A stretch of DNA of 64,000 nt from Sipunculus nudus. Lineage: Eukaryota; Annelida; Sipuncula; Golfingiida; Sipunculidae. Positions within the stretch are counted from its first letter, which is position 1, and every line of letters begins with the position of its first letter. The notes under the pieces are model-generated. The model was not told the DNA's origin. It saw nothing but the letters and a program-made list of their open reading frames with translations, and did no database searches. Of this stretch, positions 1 through 11,179 are shown one piece after another. The DNA is taken from assembly GCA_026874595.1 (NCBI GenBank), contig CM049320.1, positions 26,140,214-26,204,213 of the forward strand, in the 5' to 3' direction. The translations under genes and the position numbers were made by a program.

Positions 1-580
1 CCCCCCGTCAGAGGGCGGGGGGGGGGGGGGGGGGGATGTCCAGGCCGCCAAAAACTTATCTGAAACCTGTAAGGGGCCCAATCACCTATAATGCATGTTG
101 AATTGTCATGTAAAATTTATTCTTCCCTTTAAAATAAATTTGTACCCGCCAAAAGATTGCCCTGAAACCGTTTGCTTACACCTATAAACAAGAGTTAAAA
201 ACAGTGGACAGGGCGCGAAATAAGATGTCAACATAAACACAGCGCGTGTATAGCCCGGTCACAACACGTCAATCAGGAGATATCCTGACTGACTTATCCT
301 ACAAAATGTTATACATGTTCCCGCTGGCTGAGACACCGCCTGTTATGGCTCACAATCGGACCTCTGATCACGCGGCTTTGTTATGGTAAACAGACACACG
401 TGGACTGTGTTTACCAACACGCAAACCCAAGACAGGGTGTTAAACAGCCATATGCGAGGTACTGAGACTGTGTGTTTGGGTGGTTTTCTTGGGAAACATT
501 TGTCTAAAGCAAAACTGAACTGATACTGTGAAAGATGTCCCTTTAAAAACAAGGGGGGGGGGGGGGGGTCCGCTTCTTTT
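1..580 (+). mobile_element. G-rich hAT-like MITE, split by another MITE
   Basis: The left part (1-72) holds a long G run and then GTCCAGGCCGCCAAAAAC; the right part (about 543-580) holds another G run and then GTCCGCTTCT. Both halves match the uninterrupted copy at 13423-13617. The intervening 73-542 is a separate TTAA-type MITE. The left end is cut by the window edge. The family has CAG.GGCG(G/A)ATCC-like ends, which resemble hAT termini; family placement is inference. Confidence 0.6.
73..542. mobile_element. TTAA-type MITE, copy A
   Basis: About 470 bp, aligned end to end with copy B (876-1360). Both start AGGGGCCCAATCAC and share blocks such as GCCCTGAAACCGTTTGCTT and GTCAATCAGGAGAT. The right end GTCCCT abuts TTAA; the left flank reads GTAA, a likely mutated TTAA. 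There is no coding capacity. TTAA duplication plus AGGGG...CCCCT ends point to piggyBac- or Kolobok-mobilised MITEs (inference). The small ORFs inside are chance. Confidence 0.7.
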
Positions 581-871
581 GGACGTGTTTATGCACACGT
601 TAAGAAAAGTTGCTGTTGCAAAAGCTGTTCGTAAACATGGTACATGGGCCTAATGTTGACAAGCAGAAACCCAGGGTAATCTAAATTGCTTGATGGCATA
701 TTTACAGCAGTTGAACGTTCGCTAGTTGCAAAACACCCTTTGTAAAACTCTGGTCCATACGACTTGCTGCCAGATTTCCTTATTGAATGTGTGTGGGTTA
801 TTTCTGCAGGCCTCCCATGGTGAGGGTCGGCGTTTTCTGGCCTATTTGTATAAAAGGTACCAGGGAATACA
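581..871. other. Unassigned spacer between the two MITE copies
   Basis: About 290 bp between the G-rich MITE and copy B. No splice-bounded exon, inverted repeat or homology was seen. Overlapping ORFs here lie on both strands in several frames and look like chance. Confidence 0.4.
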
Positions 872-875
872 TTAA

Positions 876-1360
876 AGGGGCCCAATCACATATAAAGCAT
901 GTTGAGTTAACACGAACAATAGCTTCTTCCAATAAAAATAAATATGTACCTGCCAAAATATTGCCCTGAAACCGTTTGCTTTCTCCTGTAAACAAATGTT
1001 AAAAACAGTGGAACGGGCGCGATGAAAGGTGTCAACATAAACATTGCGCATGGGGCCGTGTGCATTGCTGAGCCAAAACACGTGTCAATCAGGAGATGCC
1101 CTGTCTGACTTGGCCCAAAATTGTAATACATGTTTCTGCTGGCTGTTGCCCTTCTTTATCGGACCTCCGGTCACGCGGCCTTGTTACGGTAAACAGACTG
1201 TGTTTACCAACACGCAGAGCCATAACACGGTGTTAAACAGTCGAATGCGAAGAAATGAGACTGTGTGTTGGGATGGTTTTGCTTTAAAACATTTGTATAA
1301 AGCAAAACTGAACTGAAAGTGTAAAAAAATAGCCATAATTTAGCTCCTGATTATGTCCCC
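876..1360. mobile_element. TTAA-type MITE, copy B
   Basis: A 485-bp copy flanked by TTAA at 872-875 and 1361-1364. The left end is AGGGGCCCAATCACAT; the right end read in reverse is GGGGACATAATCAG, giving short imperfect terminal inverted repeats. It is a second, slightly longer relative of 73-542. It is non-autonomous. Confidence 0.75.
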
Positions 1361-1626
1361 TTAAGTTTATAAACGACAGATAACGGAATAGCCCCTTTTA
1401 ACTTATGGGAGTCGTGTTGCGGTGACCAAATCTGGTAGTGAGTGGTAAGAAAGCCTATATATGATAATGCATATTACAGACGTTACCACCTATGCCCTAA
1501 CACAAGCTAATTCAGTTCTCATTCTGTATAATGAACTATGGACGAATCTACTCACCTCCTTTGGTTCAGGGTAAATTAGATTTCTTTTCACAGTTCATGG
1601 ATAGACTTCCGAGCTGGTGAGGCTCA

Positions 1627-1803
1627 ATGCCACAGAGACTGCGGGAGAACATTTCAGTGCTCCTGATCAGACAGGCTGCCAGTGACAGCACAGCCTTGAG
1701 ACGGTTCTTAGCGTCTATTCATGACATTCCTCTACCCACACAGCCTCTCAGTACTGACACAGACCTTGTAACAGAACTTCTTGCATGGCTGTTACAGCTT
1801 TAA
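1627..1803 (+). CDS. Small ORF of coding-like composition, unrecognised
   Basis: A 58-codon ORF (MPQRLRENISVLL..., ending in AWLLQL and then TAA) with a balanced amino-acid mix and higher GC than its surroundings. A polypyrimidine tract and CAG at about 1576-1591 would serve as a splice acceptor just upstream, but the acceptor-joined frame meets a stop before this ATG. The protein is not recognised. It could be a last exon, a decayed exon or chance. Confidence 0.15.
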   Translation: MPQRLRENISVLLIRQAASDSTALRRFLASIHDIPLPTQPLSTDTDLVTELLAWLLQL

Positions 1804-3198
1804 AATATCCGGCCAATTCAGCGAGAAGCATCCGTTCATAGGAACTATTTGCATTAGTAGGGTCTATCAAAACATAAAGTTTAATGACCCCAATCCGAGG
1901 CGACGGTGGTATAAAGCCTTAATGACGTCATTTCTTATCCCTATTTACGGTGTCTCTTCCATTTATGACGTCAGCCATTGGAAATAAAAACGGTAAACGT
2001 ACTCGAAATAGAGACAAACTTTAGATTTAGTATGACTAGTTGGTAATATATGGTAAATTGTTTATAGTGGTGGTCACCAAACAATTACCTTAATTTTTTC
2101 TTTCATTATTAATCCAAGAGGGTTGCACGTTACATGGAAGTAAGAGCCCAGATTACGATTAGGTAATTAAATGCCGATCCCACGTTGCGTAGATGGCGCT
2201 GAATGGCTGAATGCGGATGAAGAAAACTTATGATCGCCAATGGTCAATACTTAATGCGCTTCGTTAACTACTTTTTGATGTTAAATAGGAAATAATTTAA
2301 GAGCGAAAAGCATTTATTAAGACAAATGCGGGAGTGGCAGTAGGAATTGAGAGCGTTTTCGGCTCATCCATGAATTATTTCCCTACAGCCGTTTTCCGAA
2401 ACTGCGAGCACACCATACTAATTTATGTGTTTATGAAAGACTTAAATGACAAGTTATTTGATTTTTGCTATGAATTATATAAATTGATGCTTATAATTTC
2501 ATGAAATATGATGTAATCCAGCTAGTTATCGTAATAAGGAAACTACCATATGGGATAATGAAAGGCCCATAACCATAAACGATGTCCACTTTACTATTTA
2601 AAAGCATTTAACAGATTTATTGATGCCAATGTGCTATAAATAAACAATTTAAGATGATCAATATTTGGCATTTAATTGCCGTCCCCAGGCCGATTAGTCA
2701 ATAAATTCCAAATCAGCCCCAGGACAGATAATAAAGCTAAAAAGCGCAAATCAATTTTGCAGCAGAAGTCTCCCAATATTGCTATTTACCAGCCTGCGAA
2801 TGAAAATAAGCCCGCCACTCGCTAGCTCATTCATGGGGACAGGATAACAGTTTTATGACGATGAGTCGAGGACGCTCGGCCGTCTAGATCATTTCCGACT
2901 GTTTGCGACGTCCAGTCGCTGATCCTGTCTCTCGAAGTATCGAGCGATTTTTTTCATGAAATGACAAAATATTGAACATGGGCACTTTTTGGTTAAATGC
3001 GGCATTTTTTTCTGTATGTCATGGAAAAGAATTACGTACTGGACGACGCACACTCTCAACACGCAAAGGATTTAAATTCATGTGCGTGTATAGGCACATT
3101 GCATAGATCCGTGTACACATTAAAAAAACAACACCTGCGTATATAACTGTCTTTATGAATATAACTGGTCCATGTTTGCATACAAAGCTCTCTCTCTG

Positions 3199-3231
<33 letters not shown>

Positions 3232-4136
3232 GGATTGGTCAATTGGTCTCAGGTTGGAGTCTCAGTTGAATTCTGAGTATATAATGCATGTGATCTTCAA
3301 TTTTCTCAGCACTTATCGATGTTGAAGATTTATTTATTGGCTGAAAATACACATGCTTTGCAAGACTATTCACATAACAGGGTATCAAAGAGGCAGAATT
3401 CAGGTGATACATTGGAAATGCATGCAAGTGATAGAGTAACGCACGATGTGAGGTTTGACTGCAGACAACGATAAACTGTTGTATACAACATCAGTGAAAT
3501 GTTTCAGGGTAAATCAAATAAACTAGTGACATGTGGTTTCGTCCTGTAATGGAGTATCCATTGTCATTAGATTGTTCCAGACCAAATGGCGTGGAATATC
3601 TCATGAAGAATTGTATCATTTATTAGCTTTGGGATTCTAAGATAGGAAAAATCACACCGCGAGCAATCACACTGTGAGCTATAGTTTAACCTATTTTTTT
3701 CTCTCTTAAGGTGTTAGTAGATGGATTTATTTACCATATAAAAAGACTCCATTTCTCGTGTTGGAATTTAATCGTAAGATATTGTTTTATTTTGTCCTGT
3801 TTCTCATGGTTTTATATTTTTTAACAAAATTTCAATACAAATATGTCACAGTTTAGCTATGCCGAGGCAATGGGCCCTGTTTGATGATAAAATTGTGGGG
3901 GAACAAACAACTGGACTACAGACAGAAGACATCCCCGAACCTCCCCCCCCCCCCCCCCCCATGTCCTGATGTGATCTTCTGCCACCATAAATTAAGCAAA
4001 TGTACTTTGATTAAAAAAATTAGTTTTTCTCACTTTTCAAGACTGTTTTTCATTATTTAAATTTGATTTAAACATTCACATTTACAAACATTTAATAGCA
4101 TTCTACGGATTAATCTTTATGGCGATTCAGCTGAGG
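1804..4136. other. Intergenic, no gene seen
   Basis: AT-rich unique-looking sequence. It holds a (CT)n stretch at 3187-3232 and a C run at about 3939-3960. No splice-bounded reading frame and no paired inverted termini were found. Confidence 0.5.
3187..3232. repeat. (CT)n microsatellite
   Basis: Near-perfect CT dinucleotides interrupted by two GT units. Confidence 0.9.
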
Positions 4137-4144
4137 CAACTGAC

Positions 4145-5505
4145 CAGAGTTGGGTCCAAAAGTAATTGTATTTGAAGTAACTGTAAATACAATTACTTTT
4201 GCAAGTAATTGTAATTGTAATCGATTACATTTTCCAATCCTTGAAAGTAATTGTTATTGTAATCGATTGATTTTGAAAAGTAATTGTTTGAACAGTTACT
4301 TTTTAATTACTTTTGGGTATTTTTGTCTTATATGAATAATTCCATCAAACTGTCAAATTTAATAAGCATACCTGGTTATTAACCAGTTTCCCATGGTTGT
4401 TCCTCATGTATATTTCAGAGGCATATATGCATTGTAAATAATATTTATATTTTCTCAGGCTACCAGTTTATTTTGACTGAATAAAAAAGTTCCCATCAAA
4501 CCTAGCCCAATGTAAAGGTTACTCCCGGTTATCTGAAATCACTTTCAAGTTATTTCTGGGGGTAGCCTGAACCCAATTTCAGGTTAACCCACACTGTTTC
4601 AAATTAACGTCTTTCTGATTAAATTAAATGATAAATTTTAATGCTTTTTACCAATGATATATTAGAGAAATAAACCCCATGGAAGACACAAAATCTAAAA
4701 GGTTGAATCAGTTTTATAAGAGTTGTCGCAAATTTTTAACAATGTTATAAAGTGTATTTTTATTTACTCGTAGCCTACACTTTGCCAAAGCGCATGACAA
4801 ATTACTTGCAAACAAAGGATATGCAAAGGTTCATATGAATATCATGTAATAAACATACAGAAACAGCTGTTTTGAAATGTCATGGTTTTTATCCGTTTAG
4901 TTGTAACCAAAAGCAGCATATATCCAAGTTTGTCTACATAATAATGTTAAACAAATTTTCTTTCCCTTCTTTTACCATATACCTTCATTGAAATGGCTCG
5001 GTTTATGTCCATGCATTTAGTGGTAACACAAAGCCAAATACACACGTTTGTGTCTTTATAATAATCTTTATTGATATGTTTTTTTTCCCCTTTTTTAAAC
5101 AAGCTTTATTGATATAACACAATCTGGGTCCATTTTGTGGCGACGATAAAATGTTAAATTTTAATATGACATTACCACTCAACAATGACTTTTTGTACAT
5201 ATTCTACTGCGATTCATGTTATAATATAGATTTGGTAGGTTGTGCCTTTATTAAATTTGTTACGACTGTTATAAATGTTAAGAGCTCAAACCAATCTCTA
5301 ACCCAGTTGCTGTTCGTGCATGAGGTGAATGGTCCTAAAACACAAAAGTAATTGCAAAAGTAATTGCGATTACTTTAAGAAGTAATTGTTGTTGTAATCG
5401 ATTACTTTTCTGAAAACACAAAAGTAATTGTAATTGTAATCAATTACTTTTGAAAGTAATTGTATTTGTAATCGATTACTTTAAAAGTAATTGGGCCCAA
5501 GTCTG
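4145..5505. mobile_element. Non-autonomous hAT-like transposon with intact 8-bp duplication
   Basis: A 1361-bp element flanked by a perfect 8-bp direct repeat CAACTGAC (4137-4144 and 5506-5513). The left end reads CAGAGTTGGGTCCAAAAGTA; the right end in reverse reads CAGACTTGGGCCCAATTACT. About 180 bp at each end is built from repeated AAAGTAATTG and TAATCGATTAC modules in both orientations, likely transposase-binding subterminal repeats. The interior is AT-rich with no transposase frame. The 8-bp duplication and CAG...CTG ends are hAT hallmarks (established); family name inferred. Confidence 0.9.
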
Positions 5506-5513
5506 CAACTGAC

Positions 5514-5742
5514 GCATACCATATCTTAAATGTTCTCAATATGAAATGTACAACTGACGGATTATTTAGATCAATATGAAGAAACTATAAACTGGCTTAC
5601 AGAAATATCTGAAAATAGCCATTTTATGCCTTTTTTTTATTTCCCTAAAAGAGTGAAGGGAACATTTCCTTCCCCCTCGGAACAAGGCCCATAGCTGAGC
5701 TGGTCGTTAAATTGATTCCCTGACACATGCGGGATAGTATAT

Positions 5743-5786
<44 letters not shown>

Positions 5787-6499
5787 TAGAGAGATAGCAG
5801 GGGTTGCCTCTGATCGCCATCAGACATTGGTACCTGTCCTGTCCAACAGATGGCTCTGTAATCTAGGTGAATACTGTTACGATATTTAAGAAAAACTAAG
5901 TGATCACTGGCACAAGGACGTGCACACACGAAAAAATCCATGCAAAAAAAAAAAAAAAAAAAACTTTTGCTGTTAGATGTTGAATTTAATCAAGCAAGGT
6001 CTGATCAAAACACTTTGCGGGGTTTGAGAAACAAGCTCTCAAATATACAATAAAAGAGAATCCTGTTTACCATAAGAAAACCAGGAAACGCCAACCCCAC
6101 TCACACAATAGCACAGTCCACCCCGGCAGAAGCAGATTAACGTCTCCAGAAAATGTCCAAAGAACCAAATATTTACTCCTTCGACCGATTATTGTATTGA
6201 TTTTATTAACAAACTCGGATTAACCTTGTCCAAATAAACATTTTGGTAAATTGCACCAAAAAAATAAACATTGCTCACACTTGAATGACACCATGCACTA
6301 CATAAACGTCAACGCCGTAGTAATGTTAATGCCATTGTCCGTTTTCAAATGAAATACAAAAAATTCGCTGTCTATCCGAGGTCACCACAGTACTAAATTT
6401 TTGTTTTTGTTAAAACATTAATACATAAAGAGACATAAATGTTATTGTCTTGTTTTGCTTTAAATCAGGCATATATTTAGCAAACGCATTAGGAGTACG
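5514..6499. other. Intergenic with (GA)n and A run
   Basis: Contains a (GA)n microsatellite at about 5746-5799 and a 19-A run near 5945. Unique-looking AT-rich sequence follows. The 5' part of the neighbouring Penelope-like element may be decayed in the right half, but it is not recognisable. Confidence 0.5.
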
Positions 6500-7115
6500 C
6501 TTGTACAGCTTCTTGACAAACGTTTCCCTCCTGACCACAGTTTACACAAAATCCTGAACCGTAACACCGTAAAAATCAGCTATAGCTGCATGCCTAACAT
6601 GAAGCAGGTCATTATAGCACACAACAAAGGACGACTTAACAATGAGAGAATTAAAGAAAAGAAAACAGAGAGCATATGCAAAAACTGCAACTGTAGAAAC
6701 CCGAAAGAATGCCCAATCAAAGAAGGATGCCTTACTCAAAGCATAATTTACCAGGCCACAGTTACCAGACAAGATAACTAACAAGTGGAAACATATATCG
6801 GACTGACAGAAAACGCATTTAAAACGAGATACTATGGACACATCAGTAGTTTCAGGAATGAAAAATACAGAAATAGCAAAACACTAAGCCAGTACGTGTG
6901 AACCCTGAAAGAAAAAAAAACATACCCTATTCGGTCAAATGGAAAATCATGGCTAAATGCAGAGCTTATCCCAACACGTCCAAAAAATGTAATTTATGCA
7001 CCACCGAGAAATACTACATAATTTGCCGACCTGATCTGAGTTCACTAAACAATAGGAACGAGCTGACAACATCATGCAAACATATAACTAAATACCTCCT
7101 TTGTAACCTTAAATA
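6500..7115 (+). mobile_element. Penelope-like element fragment, 3' end with GIY-YIG domain
   Basis: Conceptual translation from 6500 gives LVQLLDKRFPP, then KISYSCMPNM, a Cys-rich block (CKNCNCRNPKECP), TYIGLTENAFKTRYYGH, and KKCNLCTTEKYYI with a final NRNELTTSCKH. This is the linker plus GIY-YIG endonuclease arrangement of Penelope-like retroelements; the YIG, the Arg/His of RYYGH and the Cys-x-x-Cys are visible. The reading frame is broken at a few points, so the copy is dead. The reverse transcriptase upstream is missing or unrecognisable. A hammerhead ribozyme follows at 7425. Confidence 0.8.
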
Positions 7116-7424
7116 ATTTTAAGCCGATAATAAAGTTAAATATGCAGTCTCAAGATCCCAGCCAATGTATGCAGGAACAACCAACTGGACTACTAATCCA
7201 CTGATCCCCTGACCGAACCAACACCTGGGGTCTTGATCAACTTTAAGCAATCCAACAAATCCTCGAGCGCTTCATAATAGCCCTAATACAATACAATAAG
7301 CCAGGCACCCAGTAACCCTTATTCACCAACAAAACAAAACCTTTAAATACATGCCTCACCGAACCTAGTAACCCCAGATAAATCCTACCTATTACGACAA
7401 ACTTCACCCAATATCTGATCACTC

Positions 7425-7492
7425 CAGTTTGTACCTGAAGAGTGAGCCGGCTTGAATGCTGCTCTCACGAAACAGATCTGTAGCACAAACTG
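7425..7492 (+). ncRNA. Type I hammerhead ribozyme, Penelope-associated
   Basis: All core elements are present in order. Helix I 5' strand is CAGTTTGT (7425-7432). The core CTGAAGA (7435-7441) fits CUGANGA. Helix II is GTGAG (7442-7446) pairing perfectly with CTCAC (7464-7468). GAAA lies at 7469-7472, helix III is CAGATCTG (7473-7480), the UH site is TA (7481-7482), and the helix I 3' strand ACAAACTG (7485-7492) pairs perfectly with the first. Self-cleavage is expected after 7482. Helix III is a self-complementary 8-mer with almost no loop, the form known to work as dimers. Hammerheads are established in Penelope-like elements; assignment to the remnant ending about 310 bp upstream is inference. 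Confidence 0.87.
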
Positions 7493-7591
7493 ATGAAGTC
7501 AAACTAACCGTACTTTAGTTATTTATAAACGCTCCCATACGGTAGAGCACTATCACCGCGATGAATTGATTTCACGCTATGTGAACAATAC

Positions 7592-7594
<3 letters not shown>

Positions 7595-7633
<39 letters not shown>
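7595..7633. repeat. (TA)n microsatellite
   Basis: About 19 uninterrupted AT units. Confidence 0.9.
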
Positions 7634-7637
<4 letters not shown>

Positions 7638-10357
7638 TACCCAGGTATACCATAGGGCAGGTTTCGGAAACGTTACGTGTTCGTACATTCAATTTAAATA
7701 TCTCATTTAATAATGATGATATAATATATTTTATATAGTAGACCTAATGCTCCATTATGGAGCGTGTTTGTACAGGCGGCAGATCCGTAGTAGCAATTAT
7801 AATGGAGACACACCTCAGCTCATTTTATGTGACATAAGGTTCATAGAAAGCCACATTGAAGACAGCTGAAACGGGGTCCTTCTGCTTACATTCAATTTTC
7901 GTTCCCACTAAACTACCTCTTACCCTTATTATTAATGCATGCTATTTATAGAATATCTCTACAGAGACCTGTATGTGAGGTTCCTTTATTGGGCATTAAT
8001 AAGTATATAAGCCTTTCTTGCACTTGTATAGGTCCGCACGACTGTGCGAGTTCGGCCGGGGCGGAATTTCCACGGGCAGTGTGCGCCCGCTGGATATTCT
8101 GTATGATGGCTGCGATAGACTCTTCGCGTAATTCCCCAAAATAATGTCAAATTCTTCTGGATTAATGGGACAATACAGTAATTGACCCCCTTAGGACACA
8201 TTTGGCAATCGTTCCTGACACAAGAACAATAGCGGACATTTCTGTGGGATGGCTAGAGAGAGTTGTGTGGCAATGATTTAGTGCCACCGTCAATTATAAT
8301 ATAGATTACTTAAAATCTGGTCCAAATGGACCCCACCCCAATCTAATGTAATTTGGATTGACACAACTCTGGTGTTTCTATGGCCTATAACTAAAAATCT
8401 GCATTCCAGTGAATGCAAGCCTTCACAATGTTTGCAATCATTTTTTTGGCGCGTATTACCAGGTTCACTCGTACATTAGTGACTGTACATTAGTGAATAT
8501 TCCTGTAAGACATTCCTGAAACCGGATCATTAATCGGATCCACATCAAAATGTAATCGAATCGGCATTGGTCCACTCCCAAAATGCTTTGAAAAATGCAT
8601 GAGATTCTGTTCACGACTGCGTGAGTTATGATGTGAACAAACACAAACACACTCACACGTACACAAACGACGGGATGAACGCATACCCTCCAGGCCAAGG
8701 CAAATACAGCCGTACAGGTTTTTTTTTACCGTAAGTGCATTTATACCTGAACAAAATACTCTATTCGAAAATCCCAGTCCGTTGTGGGGAAAGCATTCTT
8801 TTACCTATGATATCACCTTGCGCATAAATTCATAATTTTACTCGCTGTTTAGGGCTTGGGGCGATGGAATATACGGCCCACAATGCACCGGGGGTTTCTA
8901 CATACAGAGATGACGAAGGTATAAATGTAGTGAAGGGGTAATGTAGTCCGTCAAAAACGTTGGATAAGAATTGTTTCAAAACAAATAACAAAAACATCGG
9001 TGTTAATGTGGTTAGGATTTCACAGAAAAAGGAATATATAGTTGTTTAAGCAAGGACGTGTGAAATGTTAACAGGTGTTTGCTTGAAATCTGAAAAATTT
9101 CTATTTTAAGGTATATTTAAAGAAGAGACGACCTGTGACGGGTGTACCTACAATTCATAACCATGAGAGTCATACTCTAGTGAGCGCGAGCATGCGCAGT
9201 GTGTTAACCCTAAGTCGATCATTACGTCATCATTCATTTAACATGTTAGGGTTGACATTCATGCCCTCAGTAATACCGAAACATACATACATCACCGATA
9301 ATAATGATTATTCGGTGTCTACCTGCAACAAAAAACCCAGGCCTGTCATCAGGTAAAACAATAAGGATCGGTGTTGTTATACTCATCTGTCTAAACTACA
9401 GCCTGTTGTCACTGTAACAGCCTGGCACGACCTGACAAAGTGAGCGATCAGGGACAGGGTGTATCAGAGAGACCTTTACAAAAAAAATAAAAAATGCTGT
9501 CCTTAGCAGGCTGGTACAGGCAGACGCTGTTCAGATCCAAATAGAGACTTGGGGTGGATTCCAGCACCTTTACTATAACATATATATGGGCGAAGACAGG
9601 ATTTGAGGTAGAAACACTGGAAAAAAACCCTTATTCAAAATCAACCAAAAAGGTCATTTAAAATTAATTTAAGACTCATAATTTATTTATAATTTTAACA
9701 TGGTATGGTGTTTGTGCCATTATACGCAATAATAGGGTGATATGGGGGGGGGGGGGGGGGCGGGGCGGGAGTAGTCTGTTACAATCGTGTACAGGAAAAT
9801 AAACTAAATTAACATTGAGGAATACTGGTACTCCTTAAATGTTTTCCCATCATATTAATTTTTTTTTTTTTTGGGGGGGGGGGGGGGGGGCAAACGTGCC
9901 ATTATGGTCTAAATACTGGAAAGTATTGGAAATAATAGGAGAAATTTTTCAATAGGAAAAGTTAGGAGTCGGGAGAGGCCTGGTTACCGCATCTGAAAAA
10001 AAACGGGTCAACAAGACCTGTAAAATATATCCATGATGATAAGTGAGAGGTAAATCATGAAATACATATAATTATATATAAATGTAAATAGCATGTAAAG
10101 GCAAACATGTTCACAGTGATAAATAACAACACCGTAGTTTCATTGACACTACACTTTAAAACGCTGAAAAATGTACCTTAAAACAATAAAATATACAATG
10201 CACTGAAGACATAAGATTTGAAATACAGCTATTCAAAGTCAATATGACAAGGCGAAAACGTCTTTTTTTCATTGGTAGGGAATTCCATAGCCGCCTTTGG
10301 AAGAAAAAAAGAAAAACCCCTCAACATGGATGTCGATGTTTAGCAACAGGAGGGTTC
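7634..10357. other. Intergenic, no gene seen
   Basis: Mixed AT-rich sequence with G runs at 9746-9760 and 9873-9890. A weak foldback near 8255-8372 (AGAGTTGTG...CACAACTCT) may be a decayed MITE. No exon-like frame with splice sites was recognised. Confidence 0.45.
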
Positions 10358-10540
10358 CAGGAGGTTCGGACCCCCCCCCCCCCCACCCCTTACAGCCGCC
10401 GTACCTTTTTTAAGGGTTTCAGGCCAATTTTTTAGCGGTCTGCCCCACTCCCCCTTTCCGCATCTTTCGACCTTTTAGGTGTTGTCATTAGTCCATCTGG
10501 GTTGGACCCCTCTTTTCCTAAATCCTTGATCCGCCCTTGC
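10358..10540 (-). mobile_element. G-rich hAT-like MITE, reverse copy
   Basis: The reverse complement reads CAAGGGCGGATCAAGGATTT, then GAGGGGTCCAACCCAG, a central part, a G run and GGTCCGAACCTCCTG. This parallels the copy at 13423-13617 in the opposite orientation. No convincing 8-bp duplication was found. Confidence 0.65.
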
Positions 10541-11179
10541 AAGTGCTTCTCGCATGACACATTTGAACACAACCACAAACACTTTATTGAATGGCCTAAA
10601 ATCTGCTGGTCATAAAATGCAACTTTTTGAGACTCTAAGTTTCATCGAAGTGTACATATTTATTTATAGTGGTCCAGGTGGTATTAGTTTACATCACTTG
10701 TAGCTGTAGAACGGCATATTCGAGGAAAATGACGCCCGATTTTGCATGGTCCCCATCGGAAAGCACAGCCTCAGCAGAGGGACAAGAAATATTGAGACAA
10801 TAATAGACCCATGCAATTGGTTGTTCACCGGCATTACTGGGGCAGTATACAAACATGGCGGACCACATAGACCCAAACGTCACCCAAGAACCACGCCCAT
10901 TTACCAACAACATGCTTAAACCGGGTGGCATGTTTTGGTATTGTTTGTATGCATTTACGCCACCATGTCACCACAATGGATATCATCGGGCTTTAAGAAA
11001 TTATTTTAAAGACAAAACATCTGTATAACCTCTATATTTGGAATAATGTTGTAAATGCAAGGTATAGGTCTATATTTACTCCATTGACTTAATAATTGTA
11101 ATTTTCAATTCTCTGGCGAAATAACTCCATTACATTACTTCATTGTAGTTATTTGACCCTTCATTATAAGAAAAAAAGA
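10541..11179. other. 3' flank of the UGT gene
   Basis: Downstream of the minus-strand UGT stop. TTTATT hexamers (AATAAA on the minus strand) near 10577 and 10660 are candidate polyadenylation signals, but they lie 500-600 bp from the stop. Two overlapping small minus-strand ORFs at 10689-10931 show no recognisable domain. Confidence 0.35.

Noticed and set aside
7484-7510. Second hammerhead core at CTGATGAAGTC
   Set aside because: CTGATGA is present but no GAAA with paired helices follows; it overlaps helix I of the real ribozyme.
8255-8372. Small foldback AGAGTTGTG...CACAACTCT as a MITE
   Set aside because: The arms diverge after about nine bases and no target duplication is visible.
10689-10931. 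Minus-strand 80-codon ORF downstream of UGT
   Set aside because: Two overlapping frames of equal length, no domain, no splice partner; left unannotated as a gene.
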